Assembly: GCF_018364065.1 (NCBI RefSeq) | Contig: NZ_JAGZMO010000002.1 | Coordinates: forward strand, 62,001 to 126,000 | Direction of reading: 5' to 3' | Length of the DNA stretch: 64,000 nucleotides | From: Veillonella sp. | Lineage (GTDB): Bacteria > Bacillota > Negativicutes > Veillonellales > Veillonellaceae | Shown: positions 32,646 to 40,945 of the stretch, in pieces | How the letters are laid out: the number at the start of each line of letters is the position of its first letter | Numbering within the stretch: position 1 is the stretch's first letter | Program-made: the position numbers and the translations under genes | The notes under the pieces: generated by a model | What the model was told of the DNA's origin: nothing | The model's input: only the letters and a program-made list of their open reading frames with translations | Databases searched by the model: none

Positions 32646-32680
32646 AAAAGCGCTCTCTAATTTTGAGAGCGCTTTTTCTT
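32646..32680. terminator. Terminator after the PemK-like gene
   Basis: A 12-bp stem AAAAGCGCTCTC / GAGAGCGCTTTT with 7-nt loop and T-rich tail. It can also serve the convergent membrane-protein gene. Confidence 0.9.
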
Positions 32681-32739
32681 TTTATACTCATGAAAAACCA
32701 CAAACACGATTTGTCCTATATTCCGTAATTTCTGTTTTC

Positions 32740-34152
32740 CTATAATTTATTATTTATATCTAACTGTGGATGGGGATTCTCCGAAAAGTTTCCCTTTTTA
32801 AAGAATATTAATATTCCAATTAAAATAAATGCAAAACCACCGCCGATTACGTAAAACCCCGGACCATAATAATCCGGCTTCAGCATAACGTATAGCATCA
32901 TACCTGCAAACGTTAAGGCTGTTCCAATTAAGATTAATCGATTGACCTGGAATAAAGGTTTTTCAGGCAACAAGTGTTGGATAAAGACTACCAAAACCAC
33001 CAATGCGGGGTACAGGAAAAATCCTATATCTTGATGAACAAATCCATATGAGATCCCTGCAATTTCAAGTGCTTGTTTATATGCCAGCGAGTTTAATTCG
33101 ATAAAATAGCCCATCCCCGGCATCATTGCCACCAGGAACAGCCAGATATAAAAGACAGTTCTAATTGTTTTTTCAACATCTTGAGATGTTTTAACGCCAG
33201 CATTCTTGCCAAGGTAGATAGCACCAATAATAATTAGACCACCTATCATTACACCAATACCGGTGACTGCATCGACAAGTACCAACCCACTCGGTCCCGG
33301 GCCGGCTACAGCACTCTTAGGATCCAGAAAGTAAACCGGGGACTGCATTGTCGGACCGCCAAATCCTTCTATTTCATACATAAACGTCATGATGATTGTC
33401 CCACAAAGAACAAAGTATTCACCTAATTTTTTAATTTTAGCGGACACACCGGTCAGTTGTCTTCCATACTTCCAACTTACCATAGCAATAACCATGGCGA
33501 GGACGGCTACCACCATTTGATGTGAATGAGATGTTACTAAATCAGAGAATAACGTTTCATAAGGTTCATTCAAGAAATTAGCCCAACGGTGCAGAATGTC
33601 AAACGGCAAATCGCCAAACTCTAAAGCATAACCTACTAAATCACCTATTAACACGGCAATTAATGCAGAACAAGCGGATAGCAAGCCGACCCAATACGTT
33701 AGAGAGTTTCGCAGCTCTTGATTCTTCGTTTTAATGAATCCAAGTATTAAGCAAATCAGCACGTAATCCAAGCTAAAGAAACCCAAAACTTGTACACGAA
33801 GCCACCAATAATGTTCAATCCCTGTATTGAAAATACCACCTAACATAACAAAGAAAACTGCTAACACCATCCCACCCAGTGCACTTCGTCTTACCCATCC
33901 TGCCATAGAATAAACTTCCGCCGATATAAGTACCGTAAAGCTGGCTAAACCAACTAAAAGCCCGTGCAGATAAAAGATATTACGGTAATCTACTTCATGA
34001 TCTATCTGAGGTCTAAATGGAATTGAAACAAACACACTCCCTAATGCATAAACCACTGATACTGCTAAAAACCACTTTACTACTGTTGTCCATGGAATTC
34101 CGGCTAAGTGATTTACTTCACCAGTAAATAGCCACTTTTTAAACCCATTCAT
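32740..34152 (-). CDS. Polytopic His-rich membrane protein, possibly heme-copper-oxidase-like
   Basis: A 470-residue protein with about 12 membrane helices. The start at 34152 is preferred: GGAGGGAG is 8 bp upstream and lies inside the longer ORF that begins at 34179. Histidines fall in or at the edges of helices: 'YLHGLLVGLASF', 'GIEHYWWLRVQV', 'ILHRWANFL', 'VTSHSHQMVVAVLA', 'FVHQDIGFFLYP'. This recalls the heme-ligand histidines of cytochrome oxidase or NO reductase large subunits, but the exact HCO motifs are not certain. It is divergent from a MarR regulator across a 136-bp gap packed with operator-like palindromes, so it is probably repressed by that MarR. A role in O2/NO detoxification is speculative. 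Confidence 0.55.
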   Translation of the reverse strand: MNGFKKWLFTGEVNHLAGIPWTTVVKWFLAVSVVYALGSVFVSIPFRPQIDHEVDYRNIFYLHGLLVGLASFTVLISAEVYSMAGWVRRSALGGMVLAVFFVMLGGIFNTGIEHYWWLRVQVLGFFSLDYVLICLILGFIKTKNQELRNSLTYWVGLLSACSALIAVLIGDLVGYALEFGDLPFDILHRWANFLNEPYETLFSDLVTSHSHQMVVAVLAMVIAMVSWKYGRQLTGVSAKIKKLGEYFVLCGTIIMTFMYEIEGFGGPTMQSPVYFLDPKSAVAGPGPSGLVLVDAVTGIGVMIGGLIIIGAIYLGKNAGVKTSQDVEKTIRTVFYIWLFLVAMMPGMGYFIELNSLAYKQALEIAGISYGFVHQDIGFFLYPALVVLVVFIQHLLPEKPLFQVNRLILIGTALTFAGMMLYVMLKPDYYGPGFYVIGGGFAFILIGILIFFKKGNFSENPHPQLDINNKL

Positions 34153-34182
34153 AACGGCTCCCTCCGCTCCAAAATTCAAAAT

Positions 34183-34271
34183 TGATGTTTCAATCGGTTG
34201 ATATTTCTAACAGTTGATATATCAACCTTTATTTTAAACACAGCATAACATCTTGAGGTTGATATGTCAAC
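34183..34271. promoter_or_regulatory. Cluster of MarR operator-like palindromes and the marR promoter
   Basis: Four related inverted repeats lie between the divergent genes: TTGATGTTTCAA (34183-34194, with ATTG..CAAT flanks), GTTGATATTTCTAAC (34197-34211), the perfect palindrome GTTGATATATCAAC (34213-34226) and GTTGATATGTCAAC (34258-34271). The last overlaps the -35 (TTGAGG, 34253-34258) to -10 (TATACT, 34277-34282) region of marR, fitting autorepression. Confidence 0.8.
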
Positions 34272-34288
34272 TGTGATATACTATAGGC

Positions 34289-34735
34289 ATGAAAAATACT
34301 AAACTAACCGAAAAAGAATTTAATATATGGACGGAATGGAAGCGTACTTGTGATGACGTATTTGCCCTTGTCATTAATGAAACCTTGCCTTTAACCGGAT
34401 TATCAGCCGGTGATTTTGGCGTATTAGATCGACTCATTAAGGAAAAGAGTCATAAGATGAGACAAATCGAATTATCCGATTCCATGGGCTGGAGTAAAAG
34501 CAGACTATCCCATCATTTAACACGTATGGAGAAACGCAATCTCATTACACGAGAGCCTATTTTAGGGGGCATAATGATAGTTCTAACCGAAGAAGGTAAG
34601 ACGCAAATTACAAACGCCCAACCAATTATGGCGGATGCCATAAAAAAATATTTTCTTGATTATTTAACCGAAGATGATTATAAGGCCATTGAACGATTGG
34701 CTGATATATTGCCGAAATTTGATTTTAGAAAATAA
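34289..34735 (+). CDS. MarR-family repressor
   Basis: A 148-residue winged-helix regulator: 'LPLTGLSAGDFGVLDRLIKE', recognition region 'MRQIELSDSMGWSKSRLSHHLTRMEKRNLI' and wing 'REPILGGIMIVLTEEG', with dimerisation helices at both ends. There is no ribosome-binding site before the ATG. The predicted transcription start (about 7 nt after TATACT) coincides with the ATG, so the mRNA may be leaderless. It most likely binds the TTGATATNTCAA palindromes upstream and controls itself and the divergent membrane protein gene. Confidence 0.9.
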   Translation: MKNTKLTEKEFNIWTEWKRTCDDVFALVINETLPLTGLSAGDFGVLDRLIKEKSHKMRQIELSDSMGWSKSRLSHHLTRMEKRNLITREPILGGIMIVLTEEGKTQITNAQPIMADAIKKYFLDYLTEDDYKAIERLADILPKFDFRK

Positions 34736-34737
34736 AT

Positions 34738-34774
34738 AAACAGCCTTGCCAATGTACGGCAAGGCTGTTTTTGT
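34738..34774 (+). terminator. Terminator of marR
   Basis: Stem AAACAGCCTTGCC / GGCAAGGCTGTTT, 7-nt loop, then TTTTGTGTTTT, 3 bp after the stop codon. It may also end the convergent kptA transcript. Confidence 0.9.
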
Positions 34775-34826
34775 GTTTTCATGCATTGATATTAATTTCA
34801 TCATATGGTTGTAATTATCAGACTAC

Positions 34827-35468
34827 TTATACATTATATGGCCTATCTAATGTATCCAACTTCTCCAAATACTGCACCGGCACATTCTTCGTCAGCCACA
34901 CTCCATTCACGGATTTATAAAATACAAAACCATCTTGATGCATGGCACCGGTTCTGACTTTATAGATTACCACATTACCATGACGCTTCCCTACGCGCTC
35001 CGCTGTTTCCAAATCGCCCGACAAATGCACATACAAGCGATTCATCGGTTTTAGCCCTTCCCGATCAATATGTACCACTGATTTTTCTCCGGTCCCATGA
35101 TAAAGAATTTCCGGAGGCACCGTTTCAATTAGTTCTACATCAACGTTAATCGAGTGCCCTTGGTTTGCGCGGATTTTCGTATGATCCTCATTAAATGAAT
35201 AGCGCTGCTTATTATCTGTACGCACAATTTTCTCAAGAATATCCATAGTAATCAGATGCTTGTGCTTCATTTTTTCCAACAACTCTACTACATCGGCCCA
35301 ACCATGTTCATCTAAATTCAATCCGATAACATGTGGCTTATGACGCAGCACCATGCTGATAAATTTACTAATTCGAGTCAACTCCGACGGATTTATATTC
35401 GTATTTAATTGTATATCCTTTGTATGTATTGGAGCATTCGTTGCATTTCTGATTGCTTTGTCGTTCAT
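34827..35468 (-). CDS. kptA: RNA 2'-phosphotransferase (Tpt1/KptA)
   Basis: A 213-residue KptA. It removes an internal 2'-phosphate from RNA using NAD+, giving ADP-ribose 1'',2''-cyclic phosphate. The N-terminal winged domain ('ISKFISMVLRHKPHVIGLNL', 'HGWADVVELLEKM') and C-terminal NAD domain ('ILYHGTGEKSVVHIDREGL', 'RLYVHLSGDLETAERVGKRHG', 'FYKSVNGVWLTKNVP') carry the conserved Arg-His-Arg-Arg set. The ATG at 35468 (GAAGAGGAAACG upstream) is preferred to a GTG at 35504. It is monocistronic. Bacteria lack the yeast tRNA-splicing pathway, so its natural substrate here is unknown. Confidence 0.92.
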   Translation of the reverse strand: MNDKAIRNATNAPIHTKDIQLNTNINPSELTRISKFISMVLRHKPHVIGLNLDEHGWADVVELLEKMKHKHLITMDILEKIVRTDNKQRYSFNEDHTKIRANQGHSINVDVELIETVPPEILYHGTGEKSVVHIDREGLKPMNRLYVHLSGDLETAERVGKRHGNVVIYKVRTGAMHQDGFVFYKSVNGVWLTKNVPVQYLEKLDTLDRPYNV

Positions 35469-35640
35469 CGTTTCCTCTTCACCTACTACTACAATATTGC
35501 CCACGACTATCTTGAAAACATGGTGTCATTTATTCGAAATTTGATTATTTTTATACATTATGTGTTAAAATATAAGTAATATCGTCTCTTATAGGAAGAT
35601 TATAGCAAATTCCAATTTACATGGAAACGAGGTATTAACT

Positions 35641-36192
35641 ATGAAGCGAATTCTTATCCTTACCTTAGCCTTTATATCCTTATTTTCAATGGCATCGGCC
35701 ATATCGCTAGACGAATTGTGCAGCAATACGTACCGTTATAAACATGTACACACAGGCCCATTATCCGATGAATACATTGATAACACCTCAATCAATGTGG
35801 TAAGCAACACGCCGCCTTATTATGTAATCAATGCGGACGCCTATGCCGTCTACTACGATACAAATACGATTTCTCAGTATAGTAATGCATACCATTTAGA
35901 TTATAGCCGCAGTTTAAATCGTCTAATTCCATTATATGGCGATGATAGTGCCAGTGGCGTAGCCGAATGGAAACAGGATTCCGGAATTAAATGGGAACCT
36001 CGTGGCATCGCCGTGTTTGGCTTCGACGGATCCACAATTATTCCGTATACATCTGCCGCCTCGTTAGCTCCTATGCCGACAAGCCTGGAACCGGCAGCTC
36101 CTATGTCACCCGCATATATGGCCGGCATGTACGTCTTTTATGAGGCTTTTGATATATACTTCAATCCTCCGATGCGGCAACAGATGTTTTAA
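35641..36192 (+). CDS. Small exported protein of unknown function
   Basis: A 183-residue protein with a clear signal peptide ('MKRILILTLAFISLFSMASA', cleavage after ASA). The mature part is Tyr/Asn/Ser-rich with 'AYAVYYDTNTISQYSN' and 'GVAEWKQDSGIKWEPRG', a likely beta-rich fold. One cysteine only. The start has ACGAGG upstream. It is followed 128 bp later by another small secreted protein gene on the same strand. No family is recognised. Confidence 0.65.
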   Translation: MKRILILTLAFISLFSMASAISLDELCSNTYRYKHVHTGPLSDEYIDNTSINVVSNTPPYYVINADAYAVYYDTNTISQYSNAYHLDYSRSLNRLIPLYGDDSASGVAEWKQDSGIKWEPRGIAVFGFDGSTIIPYTSAASLAPMPTSLEPAAPMSPAYMAGMYVFYEAFDIYFNPPMRQQMF

Positions 36193-36320
36193 TAATGTAA
36201 CAGTATTAATAATGCAGACAGTTTAAATACGTAAACACATCACTCATACAACTAAGTAAGCGTTGCCATCATATTATCTCTAATTTCAGCTATTATATAT
36301 TTAACGAAAGAGGTCCTGCT

Positions 36321-36614
36321 ATGAAAAAATTACTACTCGCATCCGCCCTACTGCTTCTGTTCTCCGTATCCTCTTCACAAGCCCATGTGTTCGGCGGTTC
36401 TAATCTGACGTTCAACGAGTACCCTGAGATGTCTGATTTTGACAAACCAAGCTCATACAGTGTTCCATCCGAGTATGAATTAGACCGCTATCATGAAGCA
36501 CTGTTGGAATATTTAGACAATGCCAACAATGACATCATGCGTATTCAAGAAGCGCAGGACAAAGCTATCGAAGAGTATAACGAAGCGGTTCGCCGCTACA
36601 ACAGAGAGTATTAA
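36321..36614 (+). CDS. Small exported coiled-coil protein
   Basis: A 97-residue protein with signal peptide 'MKKLLLASALLLLFSVSSSQA' and AAAGAGG upstream. The C-terminal half ('YLDNANNDIMRIQEAQDKA' to 'YNEAVRRYNREY') predicts a single charged amphipathic helix, suitable for coiled-coil or surface binding. No cysteines. Unknown function; it pairs with the 35641 gene by position and export signal. Confidence 0.62.
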   Translation: MKKLLLASALLLLFSVSSSQAHVFGGSNLTFNEYPEMSDFDKPSSYSVPSEYELDRYHEALLEYLDNANNDIMRIQEAQDKAIEEYNEAVRRYNREY

Positions 36615-36695
36615 ATAACCATCAACAAAATTTGGTTCCTCAGAAGTTTAATCATTGTCTCCAACGCTTAAGATACGAACAATCAAGGCAAACAA

Positions 36696-36730
36696 AAAGC
36701 ACAGCTCTTCGTAAGAAGACCTGTGCTTTA
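36696..36730. terminator. Terminator between the secreted-protein and EamA genes
   Basis: Stem AAAGCACAG / CTGTGCTTT with internal TCTTC/GAAGA pairing, T-rich on both sides, between convergent genes. Confidence 0.85.
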
Positions 36731-36733
36731 CTT

Positions 36734-37630
36734 TTACTGTTTAACCCAATCTCGCTTTTTATATTTTATTTGAAAGTAGCGTGCTTTGTTTATAATGTTT
36801 TTCAGCACAACGGCAACCATGATCAATGTAGCACCTAGAATCCCCTGTAGATCCATGGTTTCACCGAGGAAGAAGTAGGCCAGAATCGCTGCGAATACAG
36901 GTTCTGTGGAAAAAATTAAGCCGATTTTCGCCGGTTCCAAATAGCGTTGCACCACACTCTGCATTACGAAACAGAACGCGCTGCATACGAGTGCCAACGC
37001 GATAACCGCCCACCACTGTGCGCTGGTTTGTGGTAACCGCGGTGTTTCAAAGATAAATGAGCTGATTGTACTCAATACGGCAACTACAGCAAATTGGAGG
37101 AGGCTTGATACAAACGTGTCCTTTTCCTTGGCAAACTTCCCTACAATGATAATGTTTACGGCATATAAAAATGCGCCCCACAAGCAGTATAATGCCCCGA
37201 TATCAAGAGATAAGCCATCTTTTACAGTAAAAAGTACGAGCCCCACAAAGGCCAATCCCACACTGAGTATAGTCAACTTCTGTGGTAATTTGCGAAGCCA
37301 TATACTTTCCAAAATCGGCACAAGCACCACTGTTGTCGTTCCCAGAAACGCCGCAGTAGATGCAGTAGTATGCTTTAAGCCTGTAATCGTACCGAATATG
37401 GCCGCATATATGGAAAAGCCCATAATAAAAGCTTTGAAAAGGGTACGCTTTGTACAGATTTTAAATGATTTATAGAAGATAGCCACTACACATACAAAGG
37501 CAATAGCAAATCGTAACGCCATTAAGTTAAACGGATCTACGCCTTCCAAAGCGATCTTCATTAGTAAATACGACGAACTCCACGAAAATGTAACAAACAG
37601 CATCATCCATTCTGCCTGCTTAATCGACAT
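36734..37630 (-). CDS. EamA/DMT-family transporter
   Basis: A 298-residue membrane protein with ten helices in two EamA repeats (about residues 1-140 and 150-290). Marks include 'WSSSYLLMKIALEGVDPFN' and 'LGTTTVVLVPILESIWLRKLP' in the first half and 'FSTEPVFAAILAYFFLGETM' in the second. Members export amino acids or other metabolites. The substrate cannot be told. Monocistronic. Confidence 0.88.
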   Translation of the reverse strand: MSIKQAEWMMLFVTFSWSSSYLLMKIALEGVDPFNLMALRFAIAFVCVVAIFYKSFKICTKRTLFKAFIMGFSIYAAIFGTITGLKHTTASTAAFLGTTTVVLVPILESIWLRKLPQKLTILSVGLAFVGLVLFTVKDGLSLDIGALYCLWGAFLYAVNIIIVGKFAKEKDTFVSSLLQFAVVAVLSTISSFIFETPRLPQTSAQWWAVIALALVCSAFCFVMQSVVQRYLEPAKIGLIFSTEPVFAAILAYFFLGETMDLQGILGATLIMVAVVLKNIINKARYFQIKYKKRDWVKQ

Positions 37631-38017
37631 GATAAACTCCTCTATTCCTTACCAATTTTTACCACAATATATTCAAAATAAATTAATTTCAAACTGCAAT
37701 AAATTCTTGCCTAAAATAAAAAAGCCGTATAACTTTATTATTTCACAGCCTGAGCTATAAAGCTATACCAACATGTAAGTTATTTATCCTCCAATATCTA
37801 TATTCGTTCTTTTCAAGAGGACTTTTCAGTTATTTTAGTACATCTAGTGTATACCATCTTACAAATAAAAACAAGTCCCTAAAATTAAAAACCGACCTCA
37901 TCAAAAGAGATCGGTTTTTAATATATAGGACAGAACATCACACAATCTGTAAAATGCAAGCGCATCCAAACAGTTTGTAATGTGTGATAACATCTATAAA
38001 CTGTCAACTAATATTGA
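37631..38017. other. Intergenic region upstream of the EamA gene, downstream of the ACS permease
   Basis: About 390 bp, AT-rich, holding the promoter for the EamA gene and the terminator at 37887. A loose inverted repeat (AGCCGTATAACTTTA ... TAAAGCTATA, about 37728-37770) is seen. No gene. Confidence 0.5.
37887..37919. terminator. Terminator after the ACS-family permease gene
   Basis: A 9-bp stem AAAAACCGA / TCGGTTTTT plus CTC/GAG, T-rich on both strands. Confidence 0.85.
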
Positions 38018-39313
38018 TTAAACGTTAACAGTATGTTTCACAGATGTATCTGCTTCATAATGAATTGGTTTAGCCAAAATCGATACCAATACAGCACCTA
38101 CGACAGATAAGCCGCCGGCTACTAAGAATGCACTGGTGAAATGGCCGGTACCGTTTACGATAAAGCCGGTAATACTTGGTGCAAACACACCGGCAATATT
38201 GGAAATGAAATGTACGAAGCCACCTACACGCCCTACGCTGGAGCTTTGAATGGAGTCTTGAATAATAGCCCAGAAGCAAGGAGTAATAAAGTTAACAAAG
38301 AATACTCCGATAGACATTAATGTTACAGCTGCCACAGCGGAGGATACATAACCGCACAAGCTGATAGATACTGCAATTACCACAAGACCTACAGCGATAA
38401 CCCATTTACGGGCTGAGATCGCAGATTTGAATTTTTTAACCAGGCTATCCGATACAGTACCGCCAACGATAAAGCCTAGTGCAGCGAGTGCCCAAGGGAT
38501 TACACTGACAATACTCATTTCACGAATACTTAAATTATGTTCAATAACTAAGTAACTTGGGAACCAGTTCATAAAGAAGTATGTAATATAGTTTGCTGCG
38601 AAGAAGGAAATGGCTACTGCTAATACTAATGGCTGTTTCATATAGTATTTGAAAGGAATTTTTACTTCATCGCTCGCTTTAACAGCTTGTTGACCACCTT
38701 CAATGAGTGCCACTTCTTCAGGAGATACTTTTTTATGTTGACGTGGTGTATCTTCTACATAATGCCACCATAAGAAAGCCCAAACAAGACCTAAGATGGT
38801 CAATGCAATGAAGGAACTTTTCCAACCATAGTGATAAGCGGTGAAACCAATGATAGGACCGGAGATAGCAGCACCTAAAGACATACCGGAGTCGGAAATC
38901 CCTTTTGCCTTAGCACGTTCTGAAGATGGAAACCAGTTACTTACCATTTTGTTTGTAACGGAACCTACAGGCCCTTCACCGGCACCAAAGCCGATACGGA
39001 AAATAATTAATGAAACATAGCCTAATGCAATGGCAGGAGCACCGGCGAATAGAGACCAGATAATCATGGCATACCCCAATGTTTTCTTAGGCCCCCAAAT
39101 ATCTGAGAAGTAACCACCGATAAAACAGAAAAGAGGATATGTGATAAAGAAGCTACTAAATACAATCCCCATCTGGCCCGCATCAAGACCAAACTCTTTC
39201 ATAACAAATGGTGCTGCGATAGGTAATGCTGTACGATCGATATAGTTAATAAATGCCCCTAAAAACATTATCGCCAACACACGCCATCTATAATTACTTA
39301 TATATTGACTCAT
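38018..39313 (-). CDS. MFS sugar-acid permease, anion:cation symporter family (DgoT/GudP-like)
   Basis: A 431-residue, 12-helix MFS protein. 'GAFINYIDRTALPIAAPF' in helix 1 and 'GLDAGQMGIVFSSFFITYPL' are characteristic of ACS-family hexuronate, glucarate and galactonate permeases; 'GGYFSDIWGPKKTLG' is motif A and 'RIGFGAGEGPVGSVTNKMV' the ACS helix-4 motif. It likely imports a sugar acid with protons. It follows the amidohydrolase gene by 42 bp on the same strand and belongs to the sugar-acid module that includes galactonate dehydratase. Confidence 0.88.
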   Translation of the reverse strand: MSQYISNYRWRVLAIMFLGAFINYIDRTALPIAAPFVMKEFGLDAGQMGIVFSSFFITYPLFCFIGGYFSDIWGPKKTLGYAMIIWSLFAGAPAIALGYVSLIIFRIGFGAGEGPVGSVTNKMVSNWFPSSERAKAKGISDSGMSLGAAISGPIIGFTAYHYGWKSSFIALTILGLVWAFLWWHYVEDTPRQHKKVSPEEVALIEGGQQAVKASDEVKIPFKYYMKQPLVLAVAISFFAANYITYFFMNWFPSYLVIEHNLSIREMSIVSVIPWALAALGFIVGGTVSDSLVKKFKSAISARKWVIAVGLVVIAVSISLCGYVSSAVAAVTLMSIGVFFVNFITPCFWAIIQDSIQSSSVGRVGGFVHFISNIAGVFAPSITGFIVNGTGHFTSAFLVAGGLSVVGAVLVSILAKPIHYEADTSVKHTVNV

Positions 39314-39355
39314 AATAATCCCTCCAAATAACTATCAAGCTTGCTCATTTTCCCC

Positions 39356-40507
39356 TTAAAATCCATTTTCACGATATACAACTGAGCCATTTAGCAGAGT
39401 TGCTTTGCATGTAAAATAGGAATTTCCTGTACGAACTTCCCCTCGAACATCCAAATATTCAATCGGTTCGTTAACCTCTTTGACAATGGCAATATCAGCA
39501 TACATACCTTCATCAAGACCGCCCCGCAATGGCTCATGAATAGCTTGTGCCGGTGTATATGTAACCGCCTTAACGACTGCCGGTAATGACATGCCCATGT
39601 TAACAAATTTGCTAACTAAGAATAACAAATTGCTAGTGTAGCCCGGTGTATTAAAGTTAGCCTGTGTTGTATCAGTGCTGATAATATCCGGGTACAATCC
39701 ATCCTTCATGGCTTGCTCTGCAACTGCAAAGGCGAATCCTGTGCGACCATTCGCCACATCGAAAATTACACCGCGTTTTTTAGCTTCCCATACAGCCTTT
39801 GCCACTTTGCTGTCTTCAGTAAGAATGGTATTCCCTTTTCCATGATAACAATGGCAGAATATATCACCCTTACGCATTCTCTGTAATAGTTGATCCACCG
39901 TTGATGGCATATCAGTCATATGGATACACAACGACAGGTTAGGATTTACTTGATCGATTAATTCATATACTTTATCTAACCATGCCAACCCTTCGGCTCC
40001 ATCAGGGAATAATCCCCGTGAGAATCTAATTTTAAAGCCTATAATATTATCTTTATAAGTTTCTACAACTTCCTTTATATGCTCTATGTCATATAGCTTA
40101 GGATCAAAGTTTTCGTCTAATGTTACTGCCAGCTGACCACCGGAAAAAATGTTCAAATACGTCTTTACTGTTACGGCGGACGATAAAACATTCAAAAGAT
40201 AAAAGTTCTTATAGTTTGCACATCCTGAAGTTCCCGCATCAGCCATGGAAGTTACTCCATAGGGAATTAACCAGTCAGGTTTTACACCAATATGACTGCC
40301 TCCGTAGAATACATGGGTATGATGATCCACTAATCCGGGAAATACGTAACACCCGCTTGCATCAATTTCATGCACTTTTTCGTCAATATCAAAGGGTTTA
40401 ACTAGATATTTCCCATTGATATAAATGTTTCTTTGCTCAATGGTTTCCGTCTTCGGATCTACCACTTTCGCATTTTTAATTACTATGCGTGTTGCATCCA
40501 TCTTCAA
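39356..40507 (-). CDS. Amidohydrolase of the EF_0837/AHA_3915 deacetylase family
   Basis: A 383-residue metal-dependent hydrolase. The HxH motif is 'GLVDHHTHVFYGG' (near residue 60). Later metal residues fall in 'CIHMTDMPS', 'FCHCYHGKGN' and 'ISTDTTQANF'; the C-terminal 'LDEGMYADIAIV' is typical of dihydroorotase-like enzymes. In enterococci and Salmonella this family is coded with PTS genes and KDPG-type aldolase in glucosaminate-like sugar-acid operons. Here it also sits near a galactitol-type PTS and an aldolase. It may deacylate or open a lactone/lactam of the imported sugar acid. Substrate unproven. Confidence 0.82.
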   Translation of the reverse strand: MKMDATRIVIKNAKVVDPKTETIEQRNIYINGKYLVKPFDIDEKVHEIDASGCYVFPGLVDHHTHVFYGGSHIGVKPDWLIPYGVTSMADAGTSGCANYKNFYLLNVLSSAVTVKTYLNIFSGGQLAVTLDENFDPKLYDIEHIKEVVETYKDNIIGFKIRFSRGLFPDGAEGLAWLDKVYELIDQVNPNLSLCIHMTDMPSTVDQLLQRMRKGDIFCHCYHGKGNTILTEDSKVAKAVWEAKKRGVIFDVANGRTGFAFAVAEQAMKDGLYPDIISTDTTQANFNTPGYTSNLLFLVSKFVNMGMSLPAVVKAVTYTPAQAIHEPLRGGLDEGMYADIAIVKEVNEPIEYLDVRGEVRTGNSYFTCKATLLNGSVVYRENGF

Positions 40508-40945
40508 TCATCCTTTCCATCTGTGTCGTCTCTACTACGCACAGGGATGCTTTCCAATCTGACTCTGCAAACACATCATACGAATTGCTCAAAGTGAGCG
40601 TCCTTATAAACACGCTTTACTGTATTTAGTAAACAATAAGATCTAACGTTCTGTCTTAAGCTCCCTATTTATATTCATGTGAATTTTCCCTTAAATTCTT
40701 ACATGAATCTCCCTATCCATTGCGCCTCTAAATGTGTTTTAATCATCAGATACATTACTTTATGTTATAATTATACACTTCAAAATTATTCAGAAATATG
40801 TTCTACATACTAAATAGAAAAGCAATTATCAATAATTTTTATGTTGTGTTTTTTAAAGTTATATCTACTTAAACAAAAATACCCCTCAACTGTATGATTA
40901 GTTGAGAGGTATTACTCGTTTATAACTTTTAATTATAAATTAATT
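40508..40945. other. Intergenic region between galactonate dehydratase and amidohydrolase genes
   Basis: About 440 bp. It contains the terminator at 40878-40913 for the dehydratase transcript, and beyond it the probable promoter for the amidohydrolase-permease pair (not clearly resolved). No gene seen. Confidence 0.5.
40878..40913 (-). terminator. Terminator after galactonate dehydratase
   Basis: Stem AATACCTCTCAACT / AGTTGAGGGGTATT (minus strand), followed by TTTTGTTT. Confidence 0.88.
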
